Assembly (NCBI RefSeq): GCF_000577895.1
Contig: NZ_HG917868.1
Span: 1,116,001-1,180,000 of the forward strand
Source: Clostridium bornimense
GTDB lineage: Bacteria > Bacillota > Clostridia > Clostridiales > Clostridiaceae
Direction: 5' to 3'
Length of the DNA stretch: 64,000 bases
In this document: one piece after another, positions 8,956 through 18,317 of the stretch
How positions within the stretch are numbered: the first letter of the stretch is position 1
Layout of the letters: each line of letters starts with the position of its first letter
Position numbers and translations under genes: made by a program
The notes under the pieces: generated by a model
Told to the model about the DNA's origin: nothing
The model's database searches: none
The model's input: the letters and a program-made list of their open reading frames with translations, nothing else

Positions 8956-10290
8956 ATGAAAGTTATAATAATAGGAGGAATAGCAGCTGGTGCTAGTGCA
9001 GCAGCAAAACTAAAAAGAGTAAATAGAGATGTAGAAGTAATTATTTATGAAAAGTCCAGTATAATTTCTTTTGGCGCATGCGGACTTCCTTATTATGTTG
9101 GAGAGTTTTTTAAGGGAAGTAACAATATGATAGCAAGAACACCAGAAGATTTTGAAAAAACTGATGTAAAGGTTAGAGTGAATCATGAGGTTATAGATGT
9201 AGATTTTAATAATAAAACTATTGTTGTAAAAGATACTATTAATAACAATGAATTTACAGATAAATATGATAAGCTAATGATTGCAACAGGAGCAAGAAAT
9301 TTTATTCCGCCTATAAAAAATATAGAACTTAAGAATGTTTGTACTTTAAGAACTATGGAAGATGGAAAAAGATTAAAATCGTTACTGAAAGATAATAAAA
9401 ACAAGAAGGTAGCCATAATTGGTGCTGGATTTATTGGACTAGAAGCAGTTGAGGCTGTGAAAAACTGTGGAAAAGACGTATCATTATTTCAATTAGAAGA
9501 TAGAATACTTAAAGAAGTCTTTGATAAAGAAATAACAGATATTTTAGAAGATGAGTTAAGAAAACATGATGTGAACTTATATCTAAATGAAACAGTCTTA
9601 GAGATTATAGGTGATGATAAAGTAGAAGGAATAAGAACTAACCTGAGAGAAATAGAAGCGGATATAGTTATTTTAGCAACAGGAGTAAAACCAAATACTG
9701 ATATTTTTAAAGATAAAGGTATAAAGATGCTTAAAAATGGTGCAATATTAGTGGATGAATATGGTGAAACTTCTATAAAAGATGTTTATTCAGCAGGAGA
9801 TTGTGCAACTATAAATAGTTTTGTTACAGGTGAAAATATCTATGTGCCATTAGCTACAGGTGCTAATAAATTAGGTAGAATAGTAGGTGAAAATCTTGCT
9901 GGTGGTAATATAAAGTTTCAAGGTTCTTTAGCTTCAAGTTGCATAAAGGTTATGAATATGGAAGCTGCAAGGACAGGATTATCTGAAGAAGAGGTTAAGA
10001 AAAAAGGATTAGATTATAAAGTTAAATTTATAAAAGATATGAATCAAACAAATTATTACCCGGGTCAAAGTGAAATATATGTAAAAATTATATATGATGC
10101 GCTAAATAAGAAAATATTAGGTGGTCAGATAGTTGGGTATAAAGATGCAGTTCAAAGGGTAAATGTGTTAGCAGCGTGTATTTTTGCTGGTATCACAACA
10201 GAACAATTAGGAATGTTAGATTTATGTTATGCTCCACCTTTTTCGAGAACATGGGATGTACTAAATGTAGCAGGAAATGTAAGTAAATAA
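8956..10290 (+). CDS. CoA-disulfide reductase / NADH oxidase-family flavoprotein
   Basis: A 444-aa flavoprotein of the single-Cys pyridine nucleotide-disulfide reductase group. An FAD dinucleotide fold starts at residue 3 (IIGGIAAGASAA), the redox Cys42 sits in SFGACGLPYYVG, the NAD(P) fold is at VAIIGAGFIGLEAVE, and a second FAD motif reads VYSAGDCA. The C-terminal dimerisation domain is complete. CoA-disulfide reductases keep CoA and small disulfides reduced; relatives reduce oxygen or polysulfide with the same active site, so the exact substrate is open. AGGAGG precedes the ATG. The cystine symporter starts 20 nt downstream, pointing to a disulfide-import-and-reduction role. Confidence 0.85.
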   Translation: MKVIIIGGIAAGASAAAKLKRVNRDVEVIIYEKSSIISFGACGLPYYVGEFFKGSNNMIARTPEDFEKTDVKVRVNHEVIDVDFNNKTIVVKDTINNNEFTDKYDKLMIATGARNFIPPIKNIELKNVCTLRTMEDGKRLKSLLKDNKNKKVAIIGAGFIGLEAVEAVKNCGKDVSLFQLEDRILKEVFDKEITDILEDELRKHDVNLYLNETVLEIIGDDKVEGIRTNLREIEADIVILATGVKPNTDIFKDKGIKMLKNGAILVDEYGETSIKDVYSAGDCATINSFVTGENIYVPLATGANKLGRIVGENLAGGNIKFQGSLASSCIKVMNMEAARTGLSEEEVKKKGLDYKVKFIKDMNQTNYYPGQSEIYVKIIYDALNKKILGGQIVGYKDAVQRVNVLAACIFAGITTEQLGMLDLCYAPPFSRTWDVLNVAGNVSK

Positions 10291-10310
10291 TATATATTAA
10301 GGAGGAAAAA

Positions 10311-11678
10311 ATGAAAGATAGTTCATTTTTATCAGAATTTCTTTTAATAACAAATTTTAAAACCGTAGCATTTATAATTACTCTAATAGGTATATTTTTT
10401 ATAATGAAAAGTATGGAAAAGAAAAAAGTAAAATTCCCTATAAGAATGATTACAGCAACAATTGTAGGATTAATATTAGGAGTAATAATACAATGGATAG
10501 CAGGATTTCCTAAAGATCCTAGCAAAGTAACTTGGTTATCTGAGGTTACGCAATGGTATGGTCTATTTGGTTATGGATTTATGGATCTTTTAAAGATGCT
10601 AGTAGTACCATTAGTGTTTTTATCAATTATAAGAGTTATTATAAATATGAAAGGAGAAAATCTAGGAAAACTTACATCAAGAAGTATCTTTATGTTACTA
10701 ATTACTACTGCAATAGCTGCTATTATTGGTATGATTGTAGGAAATGTGATGAAGCTTGGTGTAGGTGTTAATATAGGAGATATAAATAATAATGTAGAAA
10801 TTAGAGAAGTTACATCAATAATTGATACCTTAAGAGGTTTATTACCATCGAATCCTATAAAAGCTATGGCTGATGGAAATATAGTAGCTGTAGTTATTTT
10901 TGCAGCATTTATCGGTACATCAATAAATATATTAAAGAAAAAATATAGTGATGTAATAGAACCTTTTGTAGGATGGGTACAAGGGGCTTATAAGATAATA
11001 ACAAGTGTAGCTATGACAGTTATTAAATTTATGCCATATGCAGTAGTAGCACTTTTAGCTAATACTATAACAGCGAGAGGGATATCGGCACTATATACAG
11101 TTTTAGATTTTATAATAGCAGTGTATATAAGTGTAGTTATTATGTTTATAATTCATTTATTAATAGTATCATTAAGTGGTATAAATCCTATTACATATAT
11201 CAGAAATGTATCTGAAGCATTAATATTAGCTTTTACATCAAGATCAAGTTTAGGAACTTTACCGGTAACAATAGAATGTCTTACTAATAATGTGAAGGTT
11301 AATGAAGGGGTGGCTAGCTTTGTAGGAAGTCTTGGATCGAACATGGGTATGAATGGTTGTGCAGGAATATATCCAGCATTAATGGCTATAACTATTGGAA
11401 ATATGGCAGGAGTAGAAATGGATATAAGCTTCTATATAATGTTATTGGTGATAATAACCATAAGTTCTCTTGGCATAGCAGGATTGCCAGGAACTGCAAC
11501 TATGGCGGTCTCTGTTGTAGTTTCAGGTATGGGAATGGGCAGTTATTTTCCTTTAGCTGGGGGAATTATTGCAATTGATCCTATTTTAGATATGGGCCGT
11601 ACTATGCTTAATGTAAATGGAACAATGACTAGTACTGTGGTAGTGGCCAAAAGTTTAAAAGAGATTGAAAATAAATAG
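10311..11678 (+). CDS. tcyP: L-cystine symporter, TcyP-like (DAACS family)
   Basis: A 455-aa secondary transporter with about nine hydrophobic helices. Family hallmarks are AFTSRSSLGTLP (hairpin 1), NGCAGIYPALMA, and the C-terminal IDPILDMGRTMLNVNG, all of which match the pattern of Bacillus TcyP closely. TcyP imports cystine with a cation. Ribosome site AAGGAGG precedes the ATG, 20 nt after the CoA-disulfide reductase stop, so the two form an operon: imported disulfide would need the thiol redox power that the reductase could help provide. Regulation is not visible in the leader (no S-box or T-box seen). Confidence 0.85.
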   Translation: MKDSSFLSEFLLITNFKTVAFIITLIGIFFIMKSMEKKKVKFPIRMITATIVGLILGVIIQWIAGFPKDPSKVTWLSEVTQWYGLFGYGFMDLLKMLVVPLVFLSIIRVIINMKGENLGKLTSRSIFMLLITTAIAAIIGMIVGNVMKLGVGVNIGDINNNVEIREVTSIIDTLRGLLPSNPIKAMADGNIVAVVIFAAFIGTSINILKKKYSDVIEPFVGWVQGAYKIITSVAMTVIKFMPYAVVALLANTITARGISALYTVLDFIIAVYISVVIMFIIHLLIVSLSGINPITYIRNVSEALILAFTSRSSLGTLPVTIECLTNNVKVNEGVASFVGSLGSNMGMNGCAGIYPALMAITIGNMAGVEMDISFYIMLLVIITISSLGIAGLPGTATMAVSVVVSGMGMGSYFPLAGGIIAIDPILDMGRTMLNVNGTMTSTVVVAKSLKEIENK

Positions 11679-11998
11679 GTTTTTATATTAGATAAGAAGA
11701 AAATAGTTAGGGACTGTTGCACTTAATGCTTCAGTCTCACTTTTTATAAAGAATGCACAGTGTACAAGGTATAGCAGTGAAGAAGTAATAGTGAATAGAG
11801 AATAGTTATGGAGGAAATTAACCTTAATGATTCATCACTTGCTTTTATTTATTCACTAGTCTATTTTACTTGTGTCATGTGCCTTCTAACCTGTGCCATG
11901 ATAAAAGGACTATCGCTCACAAATTTTCATTTGCTAATGCGACAGCGCCTCTATTTTTTAAATTTACAACTTACCATTCACGATTTGTATATTTAACT
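11679..11998. repeat. Intergenic repeat element, copy A, with terminators
   Basis: No credible gene. A hairpin around GACTG...CAGTC (11713-11737) followed by ACTTTTT terminates the symporter operon. From about 11810 the sequence closely resembles copy B (about 19490-19637), including TTCACTAG(T/C)CTA and the invariant 20-mer CCTTCTAACCTGTGCCATGA (11882-11901). It ends in a hairpin (11906-11955) of the TATCGC...GCGA family. An apparent 62-codon ORF here lies wholly inside the repeat. Confidence 0.65.
11906..11955 (-). terminator. Imperfect hairpin terminating cfa
   Basis: Complementary arms around TATCGC and GCGACA enclose an AAATTTTCATTT inner sequence; read on the minus strand the hairpin ends in CCTTTTAT. 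It is the convergent-side terminator for the cyclopropane synthase gene. Confidence 0.55.
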
Positions 11999-13177
11999 TT
12001 AATCTTTATACATATAGTCACGAGTTAGAGGGATAGAGTTATTTATTCCTTTAGTAAATAATATTTGATGTAAATCACAAATACCGTTATTAAAAACAGC
12101 TGCACAGGCACAAAGATATAGTTGCCACATTCTAATAAATCTTTCATCAAATTTATTTTCTATTATATCTATATTATTGTTAAAGTTAGAATACCAATGT
12201 AAAAGTGTATTTTTATAATGTAGTCTTAAATTCTCAACATCTAAAACATGATAGTTGTTTTCTGCTGAAAGTGATATAATTTCTCGTAATGTAGGTATCA
12301 CTCCTCCAGGAAAAATATATTTTTTAAGCCAAGGATCTCCTGGTGATTCTATAAGTGAAGTGATATAGTGTAGCAAAAATATACCGCTATCTTTTAAAAC
12401 TGAGGATACTGAATTGAAAAAGTCAGGATAATGATCTCTACCTACATGCTCAAGCATACCAACACTTACTACAGCATCAAAAGTTTTATCTAATTTAGGT
12501 AAGTCAAGATAATTCATTAATTTTACTTCTAAAAAATTTTCTAAATGTTCTTCTTCTATACGTTCATTAAATTTCTTAAATTGTTCTTCGCTTAATGTGA
12601 TACCTACCCCTTTTACTTTATATTTTTTAGTAGCTTCAATTAAAAGTGCACCCCAACCACATCCAATATCAAGTAAAGTGTCACCTTCTTTTAAGTTAAG
12701 TTTCTTTAAAATATGATGTATTTTGTTCATTTGAGCATCATACAGATTATCTTTTTCATTTTTAAAATATCCACATGAGTAGCTCATGGTTTTATCTAAC
12801 CAAAGACTATAGAAGTCATTTCCTATATCATAATGAGAAGCTATATTCTCTTTTTGTTTGGTTTTAGAAGATTTATGAAATATTTTTGGAAGACCTTTAA
12901 AGTCAAAATTAAAGTGGGTTATATTTTGAAGTATTGAATTTAGTGCAAAATATAAATCACCATCAATTTCAAAGTTTTTATCCATATATGCTTCTCCAAA
13001 AGCTAAAGTAGTACTTAAAGCCATATCTTTTTTATTTAATGGTTTATTTAACTTTAAAGTGAAAGTGGGAGTGCTTCCCCCTACTAAAGTTTCTTCACCA
13101 TCCCAAAATTTAATTTGGAAACTAGGGCCTTCAAAGTTTTTTGTTAAGTTTTTAATCAATGATTTTTCTATATCCAT
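11999..13177 (-). CDS. cfa: Cyclopropane-fatty-acyl-phospholipid synthase
   Basis: A 392-aa soluble enzyme that methylenates double bonds of membrane phospholipid acyl chains with S-adenosylmethionine. Visible motifs: the substrate/lid segment HYDIGNDFYSLWLDKTMSYS (about 116-135), the SAM site LLDIGCGWGALL (about 168-179), VSVGMLEHVG, and the C-terminal HWYSNF and YLCACAAVF motifs of the Cfa family. Length matches bacterial Cfa. AAGGAGG precedes the ATG. It is a single-gene unit, divergent from the BaiN-like gene. Membrane cyclopropanation fits acid or solvent tolerance in clostridia. Confidence 0.93.
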   Translation of the reverse strand: MDIEKSLIKNLTKNFEGPSFQIKFWDGEETLVGGSTPTFTLKLNKPLNKKDMALSTTLAFGEAYMDKNFEIDGDLYFALNSILQNITHFNFDFKGLPKIFHKSSKTKQKENIASHYDIGNDFYSLWLDKTMSYSCGYFKNEKDNLYDAQMNKIHHILKKLNLKEGDTLLDIGCGWGALLIEATKKYKVKGVGITLSEEQFKKFNERIEEEHLENFLEVKLMNYLDLPKLDKTFDAVVSVGMLEHVGRDHYPDFFNSVSSVLKDSGIFLLHYITSLIESPGDPWLKKYIFPGGVIPTLREIISLSAENNYHVLDVENLRLHYKNTLLHWYSNFNNNIDIIENKFDERFIRMWQLYLCACAAVFNNGICDLHQILFTKGINNSIPLTRDYMYKD

Positions 13178-13315
13178 GAGATAAACCTCCTTTATTAAAG
13201 AGTATGCACTTTTAAATAAAAAAATAAACTGAATTTAAACAATTAGTAATAGATAGATATAAAAAAATGATATAAAATAAGTTAAGAAATTATTATATAA
13301 TTAAGGAGAAAAAAT

Positions 13316-14536
13316 ATGCCAAAAGTAATAGTTATTGGTGGTGGACCAGCAGGAATTATGGCTGCATTGGAAGCAGCTAAATATAATGAAGTATTATTAA
13401 TAGAAAGAAATGACGAATTAGGTAAAAAGCTTAAATTAACTGGTGGTGGAAGATGTAATATAACTAATAATAGATATATAGAAGAATTCTTTGATAAAGT
13501 AGTAACAAATAATAAATTCTTGTATAGTGCCTTTTATACTTTTACAAATGAAGATTTATTGAAGTATTTCACTGATAGAGGATTGAGATATAAAGTAGAA
13601 TATGATGAAAAAGTTTATACTATGAGTGATAAAGCTGATGAAGTAATTGAAATTTTAAAAAAGGATTTAGAAAAAAATAAAGTTAAAGTTATGTATGGTA
13701 CAAAAGTTGTAGACTTAATAGTGGAAGAAAAAAGTATAAAAGGTGTAGTAACGGAAGATGGAAATAAAATTTTAGGAGAAAAAGTCATTGTTACTACAGG
13801 AGGAAAAAGTGTTCCTGCTACAGGATCAGATGGATCAATGTATAAAATACTAGAAGACTATGGTCATGGCATTGCACCATTATATCCTGCATTAATTCCA
13901 TTAGTTACAAAAGAAGGGTTTGTAAAGAATCTGCAAGGAGTATCAATGAAGGAAGTAGTTTTTACTACAAAGCTAAAGAAAAAGAAGATAGAAGTAAAAG
14001 GGGATATGATTTTTACGCACTTTGGGATATCAGGGCCTGGTGTTTTAAAATTATCTTCTTATATTAATAAGGCATTGAAGGATGGAGAAGTGGAGATTAC
14101 ATTAGACTTTTTAGAAGAGTGGAGCAGGGAAAAATTATCAAAGCAAATGAAATCAAACTTAAATAAAAGCTTAATTAACAATTTAAAGGGAATATTGCCA
14201 CAGAATTTCCTAAAAGAGATTTTAGGTATGGTGGGATTACTTGAGACAAAAGCAAGTGAGCTAAAAAAAGAAGATGAAAATAGGGTTATTAATTATATAA
14301 AAGAGATGAGATTAACTATTATAGAAACTATAAGTATAAAAGGTGCTATGGTAACTAGTGGTGGAGTTAAAGTAAAAGAGATTAATGCATCGACAATGGA
14401 GTCAAAAATCATAAAAAATTTATATTTTGCAGGAGAAGTGATTGATGTAGATGCAGAAACAGGGGGATATAATTTACAAATTGCATTTTCAACAGGATAT
14501 TTAGCTGGTAATAGTACAAAAGTGATTACAAATTAA
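13316..14536 (+). CDS. HI0933/BaiN-family FAD-dependent oxidoreductase
   Basis: A 406-aa flavoprotein. The N-terminal dinucleotide fold VIVIGGGPAGIMAALEAA is followed by LTGGGRCNITN, the signature of the HI0933/YhiN/BaiN family; the C-terminal FAGEVIDVDAETGGYNLQIA closes the FAD site. BaiN has been linked to bile-acid dehydroxylation in C. scindens, but most members are housekeeping proteins of unknown substrate, and nothing bile-acid related is nearby. AAGGAG precedes the ATG. The penicillin-binding protein gene follows after 62 nt on the same strand. Confidence 0.85.
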   Translation: MPKVIVIGGGPAGIMAALEAAKYNEVLLIERNDELGKKLKLTGGGRCNITNNRYIEEFFDKVVTNNKFLYSAFYTFTNEDLLKYFTDRGLRYKVEYDEKVYTMSDKADEVIEILKKDLEKNKVKVMYGTKVVDLIVEEKSIKGVVTEDGNKILGEKVIVTTGGKSVPATGSDGSMYKILEDYGHGIAPLYPALIPLVTKEGFVKNLQGVSMKEVVFTTKLKKKKIEVKGDMIFTHFGISGPGVLKLSSYINKALKDGEVEITLDFLEEWSREKLSKQMKSNLNKSLINNLKGILPQNFLKEILGMVGLLETKASELKKEDENRVINYIKEMRLTIIETISIKGAMVTSGGVKVKEINASTMESKIIKNLYFAGEVIDVDAETGGYNLQIAFSTGYLAGNSTKVITN

Positions 14537-14598
14537 ATAAAATAATGTTATTATATGGTATAATATATTTGAAGTAACTAATAGGGGGAAGAAGGTAA

Positions 14599-16611
14599 AT
14601 GAAAAAAGGAGCGAAAATAGCAATAGCTATATCGGGAATATTAGTTATAGCATTAGCTGTAGGTGGTACTATTTTTTTTGTTAACAAAAATAAGTATAAT
14701 CCAGAAAAAGCATTAGAAGAATATACTTCATTAATTAATGATAAAAAATACGAAGAAATGTATTCTAAAATAACAAAGGAAAGTCAAGGTAATATATCTA
14801 AAGAAGATTTTATAAAAAGAAACAAGAATATATATGAAGGTATTGAAGCAACAAATATTAAAAATAAGGTTTTAAAAGTAAAAAAAGATGGTTCAAACTA
14901 TGATATTACTTATGAATCTACAATGAATACAATTGCTGGAGAAGTGAAATTTAAAAATACTGTAGTAGTAAAGAAAGATGAAGGAATAGAGTGGTCTTCA
15001 AAAATGATTTTTCCTGACTTGAGCAGTGATGATAAAGTAAGAGTTAATGATGAACAAGCCAAAAGAGGTAGCATTTTAGATAAAAATGGGAATGTTTTAG
15101 CGGAAGATGGCTATATTAATGAAGTTGGTATTGTACCAGGAAAGTTAGGAGATGCAAAAGAGGATAATATTAAAAAGATTTCAGAGCTTTTAGAGGTAAG
15201 TGAAGAATATATAAATACTGAAATTACTGCATCTTATGTACAAGATGATACTTTTGTTCCTATAAAAGATATTTCATCATCAGATGAAAGGGTTGATCAG
15301 CTACTTGAGATACCTGGAATAATGCTTAATGATAAAAAAGCTAGGGTATATCCATTAGGCGTTGAAGCGGCACATTTAACTGGATATGTTCAAAATATTA
15401 CAGCAGAAGAACTTGAAAAAAATAAGGATAAAGGTTATTCATCAAGTTCCGTAATTGGAAAAGTAGGATTAGAAAAAGCTTATGAAGATACCTTAAGAGG
15501 AACTGATGGTGTAGAAATATATATTGAAGACAAAAATGGTGAAAAGAAAAGTGAAATAGCATCGACAGAACTTAATGATGGAAAAGATGTTACTGTTACT
15601 ATCGATAGTAGTATGCAAAAACTATTATATAGTCAATTAGAAAGTGATAAAGGGTTTGCGGTAGCAATGAATCCTAACACTGGAGAAGTATTAGCAATGG
15701 TAAGTACACCATCTTATGATCCTAACGATTTTATTTTAGGAATATCAAATAATAAGTGGGAAGAATTAAATAATGATGAAAATAAGCCTTTGTATAACAG
15801 ATTTCAAGGTACATTTGCTCCAGGATCTTCTTTTAAACCAATAACAGCAGCTATAGGGTTAGAAAATAAGGCCATTGATGCTGATGGAACTAAAAATATA
15901 AGTGGTAAGAGTTGGAAGAAGGATGATAGTTGGGGGGATTATTCAATAACTAGAGTCACAGATTATGGTTCAACCACAAACTTAACAAAGGCTATGGTAT
16001 ATTCAGACAACATCTATTTTGCTCAAGTTGCATTAGATGTTGGAAAGGATAGTTTTGCTACAGATTTAACTAAAATGGGATTTGGAGAAAAAATACCATT
16101 TAAATATGGATTATACTCATCTCAATTTGCAGATGATGATAAGTTTAAAGATGATATTCAATTAGCAGATACAGGATATGGACAAGGAAAACTTTTAGTA
16201 AATCCAATACATTTAGCTTCTATATATACAGCATTTTTAAATGACGGAAATATGATAATGCCAACATTAGATAGTGGAGAAACATCAAAAGTATGGAAAG
16301 AAAATATTATGACAAAAGATACTGCGTCTACAGTATTAAATACAATGGTATCTGTTGTAGAAGATCCAGCAGGAACTGCAAGTGAGGCGAAGATAGATGG
16401 TCTTACTATAGCTGCAAAAACAGGTACTGCAGAAATAAAGAAAACTCAAGATGATACTGAAGGAACTGAGCTTGGATGGTTTGCAGCTATGACTACAAAT
16501 AAAGATAATAATAATCTATTGGTAGTATCTATGATCGAAGATGTTAAAGATAAAGGCGGAAGTCATTATGTTATTCCAAAAGTTAAGACAGCATTAGAGA
16601 CAGTAAAATAA
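14599..16611 (+). CDS. Class B penicillin-binding transpeptidase, MecA-like architecture
   Basis: A 670-aa membrane-anchored peptidoglycan DD-transpeptidase. Order: N-terminal anchor (about 7-28), NTF2-like MecA_N domain (about 34-135), PBP dimerisation domain, and transpeptidase domain with all three active-site motifs: Ser410-S-F-Lys413, Ser469-Asp470-Asn471 and Lys607-Thr608-Gly609. The MecA_N/dimer/transpeptidase order is that of Enterococcus PBP5 and staphylococcal PBP2a; many such clostridial proteins are low-affinity PBPs, but beta-lactam response cannot be judged from sequence alone. AGGGGGAAG precedes the ATG. Own transcription is suggested by TATAAT at 14559-14564 and a terminator after the stop. 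Confidence 0.9.
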   Translation: MKKGAKIAIAISGILVIALAVGGTIFFVNKNKYNPEKALEEYTSLINDKKYEEMYSKITKESQGNISKEDFIKRNKNIYEGIEATNIKNKVLKVKKDGSNYDITYESTMNTIAGEVKFKNTVVVKKDEGIEWSSKMIFPDLSSDDKVRVNDEQAKRGSILDKNGNVLAEDGYINEVGIVPGKLGDAKEDNIKKISELLEVSEEYINTEITASYVQDDTFVPIKDISSSDERVDQLLEIPGIMLNDKKARVYPLGVEAAHLTGYVQNITAEELEKNKDKGYSSSSVIGKVGLEKAYEDTLRGTDGVEIYIEDKNGEKKSEIASTELNDGKDVTVTIDSSMQKLLYSQLESDKGFAVAMNPNTGEVLAMVSTPSYDPNDFILGISNNKWEELNNDENKPLYNRFQGTFAPGSSFKPITAAIGLENKAIDADGTKNISGKSWKKDDSWGDYSITRVTDYGSTTNLTKAMVYSDNIYFAQVALDVGKDSFATDLTKMGFGEKIPFKYGLYSSQFADDDKFKDDIQLADTGYGQGKLLVNPIHLASIYTAFLNDGNMIMPTLDSGETSKVWKENIMTKDTASTVLNTMVSVVEDPAGTASEAKIDGLTIAAKTGTAEIKKTQDDTEGTELGWFAAMTTNKDNNNLLVVSMIEDVKDKGGSHYVIPKVKTALETVK

Positions 16612-16617
16612 AAACAA

Positions 16618-16668
16618 AGGACTTGATGTACAATAAATAAACCAATATTGTGCTTAAGTCCTATTTTT
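16618..16668 (+). terminator. Terminator after the penicillin-binding protein gene
   Basis: AGGACTT (16618-16624) pairs with AAGTCCT (16656-16662), extended by GTACAATA with TATTGTGC, followed by ATTTTT. Confidence 0.8.
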
Positions 16669-16774
16669 AACGATTTTAACCTCATACATATTTACTATTA
16701 CTTATTATGTTTAGGAATAATTTATTTATATTAATAATATTATTAATATAAACAGAAGTTATGGGGTGAGGAGT

Positions 16775-18169
16775 TTGCAAAAGTGCTTTATTTTGGGTAA
16801 ATATAGTATAGGATTTAAAGATGATTTTGTAAAATATAATGAATTAAAAAGACAGTATATGGAGTTGTCAAAAAATGCTGCTGTTGAATTTAATGATGCA
16901 TTTTTTAAAGAATCCATGACAATACAGGATATAAAAGAGAAAGCATTGGAAAAAGGAAATGACATAATATTAAAAAATGTTGAAGTGGCTATTAAATATT
17001 TAATAAATAATGATATTATGGGAATTGATAAAGATACCTTTATAGAAAAATATTATGATAAGTTTTGTACTTTAAATAAAGATTTCACCGATATAATTAG
17101 CTTTAACTTTATCAGTAAAGGATCTAATATAAAAGAAGTTGCTCAATCTATAATAAATTCTGTAGGTAACGTTATAGGTGATAATTATGGAAAAAATAAT
17201 TACATTCAAGAAATATTAGAAAGTCTATCTAATGCTATAGAAGACAATGTATTTAAGATTCATTATAGTTTAGTAGATGCTATGAGAGAAAATGGAAAAG
17301 AGTATATAGCAAAATATGTAATGGAAGAAGAGGAAAAATTATCTCTTGCTTTACTTAATAATTTTAGAGATGGATTAATTCCAAAAGAAAAAGAAGAAAT
17401 AGTTGTAAAGGAAATAATAGAGAAAAATCCTTATAATAAAGAATTATATATGTATTTGATGAATTCTGGAGAAGCTAGTAAAAAGGATATATATGAAATA
17501 ATTGAATTTTTAGCTATAGATATGTCAGAAGAAAAGTCTAAGGAAAAAGAGGAAAGAACAGTTGATGGAATAGTTTTTGATACTTTAGAGGAGGCAGAAG
17601 TAGCTAAAGATGAATTAAAGAGAATACAAGATATTGAAAATAAAATTAAAACAGGAAGTGAAAGTGATTATAAAGAAATTATTGAGGAAATAAGAAATGG
17701 TGATTATAAAACCATAATAAAGGATAAACATATACTAGAACTTAGTGAAAAATTAGTTGAAACAATTGAGTCAGAAGATAGAAAAATTGTTGAAAGATAT
17801 TATAATACACTAGTTTTTTTAGATCAAGAAAGTATGAAGAGAGGAATAGCTAAGATAAGAAACCTTGATGTAAGGACTAAGAAGGTAAAAGAGGAAAAAA
17901 TAAGATATATCGTAAATAGATCTGAGAAGATTATTAAGAGACATAGAATACTATTAGAGAGAGCTAAAAGGTATGAAGTAAGGGTTAAAGCATTAAAAAC
18001 ATTGCCAAAGGAAGAAAAAAATGCTTTAATTAGAATAATATCAAAGACTATAGAAAAAGGAAATGATATTATTGAGGATTTACAAGAGAGAAGTGAGAGA
18101 GAGGCTTGGAGGTTCATAACTAATAACGGTACTAGATCTATAGAAGATGTAGAAGAAAATAGGATTTAA
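16775..18169 (+). CDS. Unrecognised 464-aa coiled-coil protein
   Basis: No family was recognised. The product is soluble, strongly charged and almost entirely alpha-helical. The first half contains a globular helical region; the segment DGIVFDTLEEAEVAKDEL (about 265-282) resembles a short motif seen in some Firmicutes helical proteins, and the last ~180 residues are Lys/Arg/Glu-rich helices. There is no signal peptide or membrane segment. The TTG at 16775 is preferred because GGTGA lies 5 nt upstream; a GTG at 16766 has no upstream ribosome site. The gene stands alone between two terminators. Confidence 0.6.
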   Translation: MQKCFILGKYSIGFKDDFVKYNELKRQYMELSKNAAVEFNDAFFKESMTIQDIKEKALEKGNDIILKNVEVAIKYLINNDIMGIDKDTFIEKYYDKFCTLNKDFTDIISFNFISKGSNIKEVAQSIINSVGNVIGDNYGKNNYIQEILESLSNAIEDNVFKIHYSLVDAMRENGKEYIAKYVMEEEEKLSLALLNNFRDGLIPKEKEEIVVKEIIEKNPYNKELYMYLMNSGEASKKDIYEIIEFLAIDMSEEKSKEKEERTVDGIVFDTLEEAEVAKDELKRIQDIENKIKTGSESDYKEIIEEIRNGDYKTIIKDKHILELSEKLVETIESEDRKIVERYYNTLVFLDQESMKRGIAKIRNLDVRTKKVKEEKIRYIVNRSEKIIKRHRILLERAKRYEVRVKALKTLPKEEKNALIRIISKTIEKGNDIIEDLQERSEREAWRFITNNGTRSIEDVEENRI

Positions 18170-18172
18170 ATG

Positions 18173-18224
18173 TATGCAGATTATTTATTATATAAAAATA
18201 TATAGTAAGTAATCTGCATATTTT
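18173..18224 (+). terminator. Terminator after the coiled-coil gene
   Basis: A 21-bp stem with two G-T pairs (18173-18193 with 18200-18220), 6-nt loop, followed by TTTTAATTAT. Confidence 0.85.
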
Positions 18225-18317
18225 AATTATATGTAATACAATAATTATTTTTTATCACTAAGTAATGATGTCTTGAATATTTTGATTAGGGAACAATATT
18301 ATTTAGTTGGAGTTAGT

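Noticed and set aside
11808-11996. 62-codon ORF on the plus strand
   Set aside because: It lies wholly in the intergenic repeat, reads through a terminator hairpin, and the same repeat in copy B does not preserve the frame.
13316-14536. Bile-acid dehydroxylation role for the BaiN-like protein
   Set aside because: BaiN-type proteins are widespread and no other bai genes are present in the window.
15000-16611. Claim that the MecA-like protein confers beta-lactam resistance
   Set aside because: The domain order matches low-affinity enzymes, but affinity cannot be deduced and such architecture is common in non-resistant clostridia.
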